NCBI GenBank assembly: GCA_910574455.1
Contig: CAJSYZ010000011.1
Span: 1,922,001-1,986,000, forward strand
DNA: 64,000 bases
Origin: Trichaptum fuscoviolaceum
Lineage: Eukaryota; Basidiomycota; Agaricomycetes; Hymenochaetales; Trichaptaceae
Direction of reading: 5' to 3'
In this document: piece by piece, positions 10,489-22,615 of the stretch
Numbering within the stretch: the first letter of the stretch is position 1
Layout: each line of letters opens with the position of its first letter
Program-made: the position numbers and the translations under genes
Notes under the pieces: generated by a model
The model's database searches: none
What the model was told of the DNA's origin: nothing
What the model saw: only the letters and a program-made list of their open reading frames with translations

Positions 10489-12314
10489 ATGTCAAGTTCT
10501 GATCTCGGGGATACTCCATGCTCTTGCTTGGACACAGACGAGGACGAGGACGGTTCAGAATCCAGCTTTGGTCTCAACACTCACAGCTCAAAGTCCGCGA
10601 TCATCGAAGACGAGAGCGAATACGAAGTGTATACAAATCCTGTAGAGGTTAAGTTCGGTAGGACCACATATTATCTATATTTCAGTGTGTGGTTTGGCTT
10701 ATCTTCAATGACTTGTCAGAGGACCTACCCTTTGGTTATCGCTCGGGAGCATATATCGATAGCACGGTGGTCCAGTCAATCACCAAAAGCTTAGAGTCCA
10801 AGCTAGAGCATGCAAATCGCTTCGGGTTTTCGTCGAACGATTTCAAGGAAACACTTGTTCTGGCTGATCGGCTGGGGAGGTACTTTGATACGTCAAATCA
10901 GTATATCAGTAACCGGGTTAGGGAAGCACAGGCTCTGCAGAGGAAGACGGCTGTGATGCTAGACCAGTTTCGGATCAGTACATACCAGTACACGGACATG
11001 ATCTTCAAGCTAGGTGAAGAACTAGCTATCCTGATGCGTTATACGGTAAGCTGCAAATTAAATCAAAAGCTTGAATGCATGTCTCTAACCGCTTGTTCTT
11101 ATGGTAATGCGCTATAGCCCGAGGAGCCACTTGAGCTGCTTATCCGCAAGCGTGTGGAGGAATCAAGACTTGCTGTCGCCACGGCGTTCATATCTGTTCT
11201 TCCCGGCTTTTTCCCGTCAGGGAAACTCATCAATGTTTTCACTGGGGACGTCATCTGGGATAATTTCTTGTCTTGCTTAGTCGCCCGATATCATTCACAC
11301 CATGCAATCGTGCGTTGGCAACGTAAATTTGAGGATGAGGAGGCCGGCAATCGATTGATACAGACAAAATCTGTCTTTTCTGCCATAAGGATCGACATCA
11401 AAGGCACAAAGCTCGAGGAAAATGTTCGTCGTGAACTCTCTGCTCAATTGAAGCACTTTACGCCAGTCGTGGGCGTGAATCTTAAAGGCTCTACAAGCAG
11501 GCCCCGAAACCCAAGGCTTGCGCTCAAGTTCTTTCTCCCCCTACTTATTTGGTCATATAACGAGTGCAAGGATTGGATCGTCTTCCTAGACAAATGCCGT
11601 GCGGAACAATTGCCAAAGTCGCCCGTTGGTCAACTCTCAGAAGCAGAAGTCAATTGTTCTGCGACTCAGGCGACTCCGACTGTCTTTCAATCCGGAACAG
11701 CACGAGAGGCTCGGCGTCGATGGAAACGTGAACTTGAACGTGCCGGTGGAGAAGCTGCTCTAGCTGACTTTCATCGACTCATTCAGAAGTCAATGGATAT
11801 TCTTGGCGTCGACTCGGCTGATGGTGGAACGTCCTCATTGGAGAATAATCGACAAATCCAGCGCGAATACGGAAATTATTCGGTTGTTCTGCGCAGGTTC
11901 AACTGGATCAGGAAATGTTTAATCATCCTCTGTGATGATTCGCTTCTGGATCTGTTGCTCATGAATGATGGTGCAATGCAGCGCTTCTCCAGGGAGATGG
12001 ACTTTGCTAGGCTGGGCATTATCGAAGTGACTCGAGCCATTAGGCAATTTGACGATGCTGATCGCAAAGATATAGACAAGGAAAGACTCGACAGGGCCGC
12101 CGAATTTCTCCACGAAGATATGGAACACATCGATCATGCCCTTATTCCGGCAGAGCAAATTTTTGACTCTTTACTCCTGAAGACAGTCGACGATTTACTT
12201 CGTAATTATGGTCCATTTTATTTAACAGATTATGGAATCCTATTTGCTCTTCTCGACAAATTGGATCCCATCACGGACACCGACTCGGATGTCAATATGA
12301 GCTCGGCGATGTAA
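10489..12314 (+). CDS. Orphan protein of about 570 residues, unknown function
   Basis: Start ATG at 10489 (MSSSDLGDTPC), an acidic serine-rich N-terminus, then a mainly helical protein. The last two exons are firm: about 10686-11045 and 11118-12314, joined by a 72-nt GT-AG intron in phase 0. The first intron is uncertain: the only phase-correct choice, 10648-10685, is just 38 nt long and has a poor GTTAAG donor, so a sequence error or another donor is possible. The C-terminal half holds charged helices such as REARRRWKRELERAGG and ends in an acidic tail. No catalytic motif, membrane segment or signal peptide is seen. It lies between word-repeat spacers and next to the Plavaka transposase, and resembles other lineage-restricted genes of this accessory block only in style. 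Confidence 0.6.
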
Positions 12315-13084
12315 CTGGCGGTTGCATATTGGACCATTCCCCGACACGAAGTGTTCTAGGGTTCACCAGCGCGCGATTCAAGTTTAAGTTGTGGCCGTGT
12401 TAAATTTTTATTTCGTTTTACTATGTTTATGACAAAAGTCAAGGACTCGGATTGTACTAGTACTACTCATTCTATGCCAGTGCTTACTCCCTTTTCAAGT
12501 TTAACTTAAAGCTCCTCTCGCACTATGCTGCACTATTGGTAGTTAGTACTAGTAGCAACTATGTGACATCGTTTTCTTGATTACTACTATATACTGCAAA
12601 AAAATTATTTATTTATTCATAGCATATGCTTCAAGTTGATAGTACTACCGTGACTAGTACTACTAGTAGTCTGTGTTCAACTTGAACTTCAACTTCAAGA
12701 TGGTTAAATTAGAACTTGAAGTAGTACTAGTAGTAGTAGCAGCCTGAGGCAGGTTATTGGTTCATTTCCAGTTGTTGGCAAGTTCCATGTTATTGTACAC
12801 TTTTTACTTGAAGTTTTCTATGTTCATACTAGTAGTACTAGTACCAGTAGTAGTAGTACTCAGCCTGAGGCTGCCAGTGCACTGCAGCAGTGGGAAATTT
12901 TGACCACTGCCACTGACAGTGGCATCCGACATGATCCAACTTGAACTTGAAGTCTAAGATGCACCGACTAGTAACACTACAATTCTAGTATAGCTAGTAC
13001 CATAATCCGTCACTGAACATTTAAATGTTATATCCTTACTTCATAAGTTTCAAGGTACTTTGTGAGCTAAATGAGGGTTTATCT
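12315..13084. repeat. Word-repeat spacer between orphan gene and transposase
   Basis: No gene seen. The spacer again consists of ACTAGTAGTACT runs (about 12650-12670, 12722-12745, 12828-12862), ACTTGAAGT words and a GCCACTGACAGTGGC-type palindrome near 12907-12925. Confidence 0.7.
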
Positions 13085-16000
13085 TTATTGTTGCCTACTT
13101 TCGTACAATGTTTCATGCATGTGCATGTCAGCAAATCGGTTAACATAGAATCTATTGTAAAAGTCCAGGGACTCCTCAGGTGTCAATGACTTCGGAGGAC
13201 ATTCATCACCCTCTGGAACCCCAAGGAGGTGAGCTAAACGGAAGATACTCCCTAGAGCTATCACGGATAACTTTGGAGTTTTTGAGTCACCGTGACGGGG
13301 GTAGCCTGACTCCGAGTCGGAGGTGTCATTCAGGTCACTCCGGCGAGTCCGAGTCAGCGGTTGATGGCAACTTCCAATAGTACTACGCTGGCACGCGGTA
13401 GAGGTCTCTGACTCATACTCTGGCTCGACTATCCACATTCTTGTTTTTCTGTCAGGTGAGTCTCCAACGTTCTTGAAAAACTGGACAAGGGCGCATTCCT
13501 GACGTTCTCCATTGGCGGTGAAGGAGAAAAGAAGCATAACCCGAGCAATTCGCATCCCTGCAAACCCCTTTTTGCGAGAACTAACTTGGACAAGAACGAC
13601 ATCACGTCGTGGTTTTCCGCGCCAAGAGGGATTGGACCTGATCACCTCCCTCATTGCTTGCTCTATAGGAATTGATTCGCCGCGGTAGGCGAAATACGCG
13701 GTAGCTGAATGGAAGATGGCAATGTCATTGCCCATGTCCAGTGCAAACTGTTGTTCGGCTATCAGGCTTTCAGAAGCGCTTCCGAGGTCATAGTATCCTA
13801 ATTCGTTCAAGTTGCACCTTTCGTACTTGCAGAATAAGTATATTTTGATGAGTCGTCGGAGCTGTCGGAGTTCCGGATGGCCTTTTATCGCCGCAAGAGC
13901 GTTGAGCTGTTTGGGGTACAGCTTACTGGACTCTGTAAGGATAGCAACGAATAAGTCAGATATCCAGCGCCACAATTTGAAGCTCGTGTTACTGACGTTG
14001 TTTCGAAGCCATTAACATCAAGCTCGAAGGATCACTTCTACCACCTAAGCAAAACCGATGTTCTGTATTTTCCACATCATGAAGAACAACACTACTTTGC
14101 AGTCCTTCCACTGATGAAGTGCTGAAATCATCCAGGTCAGCAATTTCGTTGTGCCCTTGATTACCCACAGTGCCATCGAAGAAATCATCTGTATCATTGG
14201 CTGCTCCTGCCACACCAATACACTGCAACTGCTCCCTCTGATTCGGGATCCTCTCAGCATCATCCTCCTCCGGCTCTGACATATTCTTCCGCAGAACATC
14301 TCGCAAAACTTTCCACGTAGCCTCGGATAGCGTATCGTCTAGCATTCCACGCCGTTTGAAGTCTGACCTCGATGCAATAAGTTTGCTGAGTCGTTGGTTT
14401 GCTGTGATCATCTGGCCCAAGGGATCATTTCTGTTCGAGCGTCGCCACGTTTCTTTGACCGCATAAATATGTTTATTCTCTGTAATCGATGAACACAGCC
14501 CGCTCGGTGCAGCAAACAGAGGGATCAATGTTGGATAATGGACCATAGCATGCTGTCGTGGTAGTGAAAAGTTATCCCGGATGCCCTTAGCTATGAATAT
14601 TTGCCGATAACGGTGAAAGTGATCCAAAGAGGCTTTGATTTGATCAAGAGTTGAGGCTGTAATCGTGTACCGACGCACAAGGTAACAGAAGTCTAGAAAT
14701 GCACTTAATGTGCGAATCATATCATCGTGTGCAATGCCCACGATAGCCGGAAGATACACCTAAGCAAATTGCATCAAATATCAGCAAACCACTGCCTCGA
14801 ACAAGATAAAAAGGTCACATACTTTCATAAGTGCCTTAGAATCATTGCCTGTCCATTGCTTGAAGCCTCGGCCTTCGGGGAATCTGCGAAGTCCAGGAAA
14901 AGGAGCAGCAACTCTGATTCTACGCGGATGTTAGCAATGGTATTTACATTAAACAACTTGCGAAAAAAATCACCTTTTATCCACAATATCCAGCTCTGAC
15001 GTGGTCAAGCTCTGACATATCCACTCGACAAGATGATCCTTGAACACGCCTTTGATGATTTGGTGCAGCAGGTCCGGAGATATGAGATCGCATATATCTG
15101 CGCGTGGAATGTCATTGGTGAAAGGCTACGGAGCAACGTATCAGTTGCAATATACGCATCCAATGAATAATTTGAAGCACGTACCACAATGTCCTGGTGG
15201 AATCCGTACTCTTTCCGAATTGTTGCTTTATTCATGTTGTTGGCGTCTACCTGTTCTATCAATCGTTCGTGCAGCTCTTTTGTTCGAGGAATTGATACAA
15301 ATTCCGGATTATCGAGGTCCTTGTGAGGCGCTGTGCATCTATAATGTCGAAAGTAAGTCATCACCACAGAGCTTGATTTCAGGAAAGCCTGAGGGCGGTA
15401 GTACTTACTTGCAGCACCATCCAGTACATATGGCGCAAAGGCTGACCTGTTCCGGATAATCGGCTATATATGAGCCGAGTCCGAAAACCGACCTACGCAA
15501 GTGACCATCAGGGCACCGGAGAATGGTTTTCTGAGTGTTCATGATCATTGCGGATTTCAGCGAGATTAAGATCCTCGATATAGACGAATGAAAGATCTGA
15601 TGTCGAAAGTGCCGGAAGTCATCTGACTTTTCGTATTGCCGCTCAGCTGCAAAGCATCAGAAGTCAATTGAATAGATCACTATTAACACATACTCTTTGG
15701 TATTGCCAGAAATGCTATGAGCTGGACTGTATTCAGTTTCTGGGACCGCCGGGCCTTGTTTGATACATTCCCAATCGAGAGATACAAAGGATAGTATTCA
15801 TTATTGCCAGTTCCAACAGAAACCGTTGTCTTATCGCTCCCTAAAATGACCGGGACGAACATAGATCCATGGACTGCTTTATCTTCTGCGTAGATCTTGT
15901 TCTAAGTCAAGGATAATAAGTATCTGTGCGAGTTAATGAGTCATGACTTACAGCCTGTTCCCAAGCAAAATTCCCGGACATGTAATTTCTGAAAACTCGT

Positions 16001-17164
16001 TCTTTGTCATTGATATTATTGGTGTCCTCCTTTGTCTGAAATTCACGAAACGGGACAAAGTCAAATTTGCCTTCTAAAGCCGGGTTATCCACCAAATTTC
16101 GGATTACTTCCAAAGGATCCCGATACCATACATCATATTCTTTCCTCTTCCATGACTCGATGTTCTCGTTTGTCGCTTTTTGGCCATTGTCGTTAGTGTA
16201 GAAGTTACTGAAGGATTTCCAAGATACATCACCGACTTTTGTAGTGTCAATGATCTTGTACAAATTTTGTGCATCTCCATCGAGCAGTGCACCAGCTGTA
16301 TCCAGACTTGAGTCATCATTGGGATCTGTCGCGTCCAATTCGGGATATCTAATAGATTTTGCGTTCTCCGTGGACTGAATTAGTTGATAAGCCTTCATAA
16401 TTCCGAGAAGCTTTGTTATGTTGCCAGCAGACATTTGCTCTTCGCGATAGAGAAAATCTGCGAGCTCGAAATCTGCTCGGCACGAATAGGGAAACCAGTC
16501 ATTTGACGCAGGTTCGTTCCGTGAAACGGGCGGTTCTTCCTTTTCTAAGAAGTTCCCTTCTTCATCGCATGGAGTGGCTGCACGATATTTGGTGTCAGAA
16601 TGCTAAAGTAAACTGGGGACATCATACTTAGCGCGCACCATTTAAATATCTGTGATACACCTTTAAGTTATCATTGTTCTCTTCATAATCTCCAATGTCG
16701 GAGTCCAGATCAGCAGAAGATAGGTCTTGGTCTTCAAGTTCGTCATCTCCAGTGTCAGCATGGGACAGGCAATCAGGACCGTCTAAATCTTGAAGCAGCT
16801 CGTCTCGGCCTATGCTAAGCATCGAGATATCCTGTGTGAGTATAGAAATGTCGTAGTCGTAACTTGAAGAGTTGCAGCCACTTTCATCTTCATGATGGCC
16901 CTCCAAGTCTGTTGGAAGTTCAGGAGAGCCGGGAAGAGCTTGAGGTGTCGAAGGTCGTGCGGGTCGCTTGGGTGAGGAATCCAAGTCGTAACCACAAGCA
17001 GCAGGTCTTGTTGCAAATGATGACGGGTGAGCTGAATATTCATGTCTTGTCCTTGCGGATTGATTCTTGAACCTCCTGCTGCAGAAGGAGAAGGTGCATC
17101 GAATAGTCGGGGGGAAGATATCTGTAAGATGAACGGGTTTGGGCCTTCGCCGAGTTACCGGCAT
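13085..17164 (-). CDS. Plavaka-type (KDZ superfamily) transposase
   Basis: Reading from 17164, the gene opens with a degenerate C2H2-like finger (CTFSFCSRRFKNQSARTRHEYSAH pattern: C-x5-C-x10-H-x4-H) and an acidic linker. Pieces joined by GT-AG introns then give the hallmark text of Plavaka transposases: ADFELADFLYREEQMS, WYRDPLEVIRNLVDNPA, a FVPVILGSDKTTVSVGTGN segment, YYPLYLSIGN, GSYIADYPEQVSL, RCTAPHKDLDNPEF, SPDLLHQIIKGVFKDHLVEW and FPEGRGFKQWTGNDSKALMKVYLPA. The last exon (13975-13085) has the usual tail, with RVMLLFSFT and MWIVEPE. Introns are about 50-70 nt, for example near 16629-16570 and 15947-15900. I found no stop or frameshift that splicing does not explain, so it may still be active. 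Terminal inverted repeats could not be located. KDZ elements are common in Agaricomycetes; they catalyse cut-and-paste transposition in the nucleus. Confidence 0.88.
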
Positions 17165-17640
17165 TAGTTCCAGTAAATTGAACGCTGAATTTAAAGTTGA
17201 ATGGCACGCTCAGCGGTGACGCCCGCGTAGTAACAACTTGAAGTTAGTAGTACTACTAGTAGTAGTACCGGTAGCCTGAGTAGCCACAGCCTCGGCTGTC
17301 AGTGACTCAGTGGCACCGCCGCCAGCCTGCCAGTGAGCCTGCAAGTGCCAGTGAGTAGTACTAGTACCAGTAGCACTGTGATAGTACTAGTAATAGAGCT
17401 AGCCTGAGTATCCGAGTGTCCAAGTCCGAGTCTGAGTCAGGCTCATTCCGAGTCAGCCTAACTTGAAGGCTGCCAATCACTGGCACTGCCAGTGCCAGCA
17501 AGTGCAAGTGGGCGTAAATTTTCCTTGAATAGGCGCCCTCATCTCCAACTTCAACTACAACTTGCACCTTTGCCAACTCGATTCACCATCGAAACTCATA
17601 GCACCTGTCAGCGTGCCTCGACTTGAAACACTGCACAAGA
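17165..17640. repeat. Word-repeat spacer, divergent promoter region
   Basis: This 476-bp stretch separates the divergently read transposase and the finely split gene to its right. It contains TAGTACTACTAGTAG runs (about 17246-17265, 17353-17395), GCCAGTGA-type and CACTGGCACTGCCAGTG palindromes (about 17484-17502) and GAGTCCGAGTC-like words (17420-17455). No separate gene is seen. Confidence 0.65.
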
Positions 17641-20600
17641 ATGTCAACTCGAAGACAAACGCGGGCTAAGAATAGCAATCAGCACCCGGGAGCCATAGTC
17701 AATAAACTCAGAACACGTCCGAACGAAAGAGGAGGTATTGAGGGAGAAAGAAGAGAAGGAGAGAAGGAGAGAAGAGCAGGCCTCAAAGCGTGGTGAGGCA
17801 TTGAGGGAAAAGGAGGAGAAGGAAAAACAGAAGGAAGAACGGGCAGCTCTGCGCGAAGCTGCGGCTCAACAAGCCGCGGATGCGAGAGAGAAGAGAAAAC
17901 TTGATGCGGAACAGAAACGGGCAGCAAAAGAACAAGAGGCATCTGAGAAGGTACGCAAAAAGAGAGCTGCAGCAGAGCAACAGGAAACAGCAATACTGGA
18001 GACGATGGAGCTTGAGAAGAATTTGTCGAAGGCTCTTGACATTCGCACCCAGATGGGCTCAACTGCACCTAAGCTGGCTGGCACTGACAAACGAGGGCTA
18101 AAAAAACCGAAAGACACTCCTGAAGCTAGTGAGTCCTTATCTTCAAGACAGCGACGAGTCGAGTTACCAGATATTGGCATTGCAGGTTCAACGAACGAGG
18201 AAAAAGACAGCTTTTGTGAAGCTGAAGGCAATGCAAACTTTTATGTTCGTAAGTTGCATTACCTTTACGACTTTAGGTTTTGAAAGATGAACATATTGAC
18301 TCACGTTATGATGCAGCCAATTCCGATGGACCAGATAGAGAGCGCGCAAAAAAGGCGAGGAAAAAGGACACCAGAGGTGCACTTCCTTTCCGTACTTGTG
18401 TGCAGGGCGCAAAGGCTTCAAGTCGTATCATAGGAGGCACTGGCTATCATAGTACGCTTGCAGGACAGGACAGCAGTCTTTCTGGTGAGGATACAGACAT
18501 GATAGACTCGCCCAATACGTCGAAACGGAACGATAAGACAAAGCGACCTGTCAGGGCACTTCGCAACACAGATGGATCCACTTTCTTCGGCGGAGAGGGC
18601 AGAAATCCTGAGATCGCAAGGAAGATAGTAGAAGATATTGACTTGTGAGTTTGAAGTCGTACTACTCAACCGTTCGCATCATAGTACAAAAGATGAGTTT
18701 CAAATTCAAACAAATTCAAGTTGATAGTAAGTGTGAAGCTTGATTTAAACTCAGCTACTTGAAGCTTATCATTGTAGTACTACTTACTACTACTACTAGT
18801 AGTACTAGTACTGATAGCTTGAATGCGCCCGCCACTGCCAGTGGCAGTTTGAGCGTGCCACGCGTGCGCCAGTGACACTGCCAGTGGCAGCGACCGTGGC
18901 GGCCCGGCGGGTCACCGCCGTGCCACACTTCTTCAAGATCATCATGAACCCGAACGTTGCAGCTTCTTCACTTATAATGCTCACATCCTTATCTTTGTTT
19001 CAAGTTGTGAGCCTGGCTGACACAAGGAAAATTTAGGCTCCCCGCCTCGGTGCAAGAGGATGCAAACTTTAGTCCTTGGGAGGATGAAGGAGAGACAGTA
19101 ACCCTCACGAGTTTTCAAGGTGTAAAGAATAGCTTTGCGAGCGAGCGACAGACGGCACATCTTGTTGACTCCGACACTGATAATGTGAGTTGGTTAAAGC
19201 ATTCATTAGACTGGCAGATGAAATCTTAATATTTTGATTGTGCGTTTAATTAGGACGCGAGGAGACTTACAATACCGCCCCAAGCCAATGTGAGTGCCGC
19301 TTAAAGTTCAAAGAAATCGTTCGATTCACAGAGACTATGCATCGGTGGAGTCCCATGCACAACGATGGCTAATTAACAATGTTTCTGTATCGTATCAGGA
19401 TGGAGCCAGCAATAAATCGAAGAAAAGGAAGCTATCCCGCGACACTCTCTCCGACTTGCAGGCTCCTACAACGTTGGTAAGTGGCATCATAATGTCTTGC
19501 TTCGTTCGCGCTACTTATCCTTCCTTCTTTGTGCTCTGGAGAAGAAGAATATCAGGAGACAATCGGCCGTTCAGGTGAGTGTTTCACATCAAAGCATGGA
19601 TCTGGTGCCGGACTTTCTTGTGTCCTTCGGCGTCGACATATCTTTACTTCATTACTTACCAAACCGTACTCTGAATAGGGCGCGAAAATGCAGAGAATCG
19701 CCAACTCCCAGCTTGATGTAACGGTAAGTTTATTCTGCTTTTACCCCCTCACTACTCACCTGTCATCTCGTCAGGAGGGTATTACTGTCGATGGACATAG
19801 AGAGCAATCGCCGGCGTTGTATCTGCAGATGCAGGTATGTGTAGGCATCGACACTCAATAGGACAACTTTCTGCACCCCTTTCTTTGGCAAGGATCTGGT
19901 CGTCTACTAAGCTTTGCTTATTGTAGGACAGCATGATCGCGAATAATAAGAAGAGGAAGTCACCGCCGGACTCTAACTCGCATGCCGTGGTAATTCTTGC
20001 ATTTCCACCCAATATTCAGATCACTTCCTTACTATCTAAAACAGACTAGCATGAACGTGTATATGAAGAAGCCGTCATCACAGGCTGCCTCGACAGTTAG
20101 TGTTAATCCTTCTAATCTCCATTTCATATCATTTCTGATTAAGCAACAAGGATTTGAACCTCACTACTAGTAACAAGAGTAAACTGCAAGACAGTCATTC
20201 TCAGGCTGATATACTGGTATTCAATTCTCTTCGAGCTTTTCTTGGTAACAATTCCTCTAATTGCTACAGATGAAATCTTCTACTTCTATTCGCAATTTGA
20301 AGAGGTCTCTGGCGGCTCATGCGCAACATATTGCAAGTGTGAGCTAATTGCTGCAATTGATTCGTGTACTAATTCAAGGCTCCTTTAACAGGCAAGTGGT
20401 TGTGAGGTGTCGCTAACACCACGAGCACAATCACCTGCGATGACGACAGTATCCATCAGTCCTGAACCCGAAGTGCTCGCAACCAAGGCTCATCTTGGTC
20501 ATCGCAAAGTCTCTCGGACTACTAGCTCTGTGCGTTAATCAAATCATGTCTATGATATACATCCACTAACTTGCAGAAATGCAGACATCTGTAGGGCTTG

Positions 20601-22014
20601 AGGACAAGGATAGAAATAGTATCGGAAGGGAGGGATCCCGCGCTCCCGGCAAAAAAAGGGCAACGAATCAGTGTCTCCCTCCCGGAACTCAGGCAGGCTG
20701 GACTCACATTCTTCTGCCTTCGCTGTATCGCGCAGTTGGAAAGTCCACAACTCCATGGCAAAACCCGGACAATAAGTCCATCGGAGCCTTGTGGGGGAAG
20801 GTGTTTGATTCTGTCGAACTTAGTTACGACACGCAATTGGCCGACATCTGTTCTTTAGTTGAGTCATCCCTTATTGTCTTTCATCGGCCATTTTGAATCA
20901 AGTATGATCTGCCCTGTAGGCAGCCCAGAGATGCTCTGATAGTTGGCGCAAGAAATTGTTCGAGAAAGCCGAACAATCAATTTCGAGTTTCGTCGGCAAC
21001 GAGCGTTCTAAGTCGGTGGAGACCGAAGAAATTGTGAAGATGTTGCAGACGATGGTCGACAAGAAGAAAGCTGAACCATTCCTCTGGGAAAGCTGGCATA
21101 GTATGGATAAGGTATGTAAAAATTTGCCCCATGTCACCCTTCGTATCCCTGCATTGACTCTGAAAGTACAGAAGCAAGGGTTGTTCTGCTCTGATCTTGT
21201 AATCTCAGTGTTGTCCGTACACCTAGTCTTGGCCCTGGGTTGGCATAAAGTACTGGATAAAAACACAATAGGAAAGCCTATCGGTGCCCTCGCTCTTGCG
21301 GCAACCGCGGTATCTATCTACTTCAGTTCTTATAGTGGCTTTATTCGCTGAATTTCTCATGAACAGGTCAAGGTTGCAATCGACAAGCAAGTGGCCCGGT
21401 TGCAAAAGATCAAAGAAGAGTTTGGTGGCGCTGAGTGGTACTTCACCAGTGCTCTGTGGCAGCCTCATACGGACGACTATGTTAACTTATTGTCGAATTC
21501 CTCGTTTTTTACTGAATCAAACTGGGAGAAGGTCCGATCCCGCCTAGCAGCTTACAATTCCATTGAAGATTTTAGTGCGGGAAAGAACACCGAACTTGTT
21601 GGATCGGGTGTCACTGGCAGGGATTTCTCCCTGTATCTTGACGTTGGAGACGCGGATGCGAGCAGCGAGTATACATATGGCGAGGGCGCTACTAGAAGTA
21701 GTAAGTGCAAGGAGGATAAGGATAATGACGGCGAAGAAGTCGAGGATTTCAAGGATAGGGAAGACGATATGGAGGACGAGAGTGTGCTTGGCGAGGGAGA
21801 CGAGGTCGAGGACAAGGATCAGGAGGAGGACAAGGATCAGGATCAGGATGAGAACAAGGATGCGGACGAGAATTTCAGCGTGGGTTATGGACACAGTGGA
21901 GGTTTTGAGGGCGAGGAGAATGACGCAGGCAGAGAGGACTGGGAAGGTGAGGGCGATCGCGAGGAGGACGAGGGTTCATTATGGGATTCGGCTACGGACG
22001 GCGCAGACTTTTAA
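17641..22014 (+). CDS. Finely split orphan gene: coiled-coil start, acidic tail
   Basis: At least 15 short exons can be strung together, many under 90 nt. Phase-checked ones include ...-18644, 19037-19184, 19254-19289, 19399-19476, and single-line exons near 19680-19725, 19775-19833, 19927-19989, 20045-20093, 20154-20217, 20270-20334 and 20394-20525. The N-terminal part is a K/E/R-rich coiled coil (REKEEKERRREEQ). The middle is basic and serine-rich. From 20579 a folded region begins with GWTHILLPSLYRAVGK and continues through WRKKLFEKAEQSI, PFLWESWHSMDK and the hydrophobic IGALALAATAV. The last exon (from 21367) ends in a long D/E/K-rich repetitive tail. The start codon is unresolved: the ATG at 17641 is in another frame than the coiled coil. 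I recall similar uncharacterised Agaricomycete proteins; function unknown, possibly nuclear given the charge pattern. Confidence 0.6.
18645..19036 (+). repeat. Unusually long intron (392 nt) filled with spacer words
   Basis: The donor GTGAGT after ...GACTT and the acceptor ATTTAG before GCTCCCC close the reading phase exactly (phase 2). At 392 nt the intron is about seven times longer than its neighbours. Its body holds the same ACTAGTAGTACT run (18775-18812) and CCACTGCCAGTGGCAG palindromes (18832-18848, 18876-18892) as the intergenic spacers. Confidence 0.6.
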
Positions 22015-22615
22015 GAGCAGGTCGATCTCTGGTGAGCTTCGGCTTTGACCCATCACCCCGCCACTGTATTCAAGCTCTTACTACCATCAACTTGCAGTGG
22101 CATTCGTTCTCTGAATATGCCGAGGAACAGCCTGCCAGCGAGGCAGAAGTGGCAAAATACAATCTGGTTCAGGATGCCGTGGTGTAGCTACTGAGGGACC
22201 GTGACACTGATGCACTGATTTCTACTTATTGTCTTAAATTACTTGTGGAAATGAAGTAATTCTGGAACCTCTTACGCACTTACACGCTTGAGTACTGCAA
22301 ACCGACAGACAAAAAAGTCTGCTTATATGATTAAATGATGAATTACTTATGGAATGAACTACTTGAACCCCTTACAAACTTATACACTTGAGCACTGCAA
22401 TTCGAATGCCAGAAAAAAACTTCTGATATGCTTGAATGCTGAAGACTGAATGCCTGAAGTACTGATTTAAGTCGACGGCACTGATTTCAGCAGGCCCCTT
22501 CCTGAATAATGAAACCACATGCCTGAAATCAGTAAATCAGTAGAATTTCACTTCCCAGGGCTTCAGTAAATTTCAGACCGTTTAAGTAACCTTAAGTGAA
22601 AAAGAAGATTCCCTG
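22015..22615. other. Spacer without recognisable gene
   Basis: An open frame continues to 22187 but lacks support. The rest contains an imperfect tandem duplication: the text around 22225-22330 (TTGTGGAAATGAAGTAATTC, ...CTTACACGCTTGAG) recurs in altered form at about 22340-22430. Nothing codes clearly. Confidence 0.55.

Noticed and set aside
17679..18231. Minus-strand S/L/F-rich frames near the finely split gene
   Set aside because: They are the antisense of the K/E-rich coiled coil, which has the better splice sites and continuity.
21544..21894. Minus-strand frames rich in I/L/V opposite the acidic tail
   Set aside because: They are the mirror of the D/E/K-rich repeat on the plus strand (GAN and AAG codons read backwards); apparent hydrophobicity is a coding shadow.
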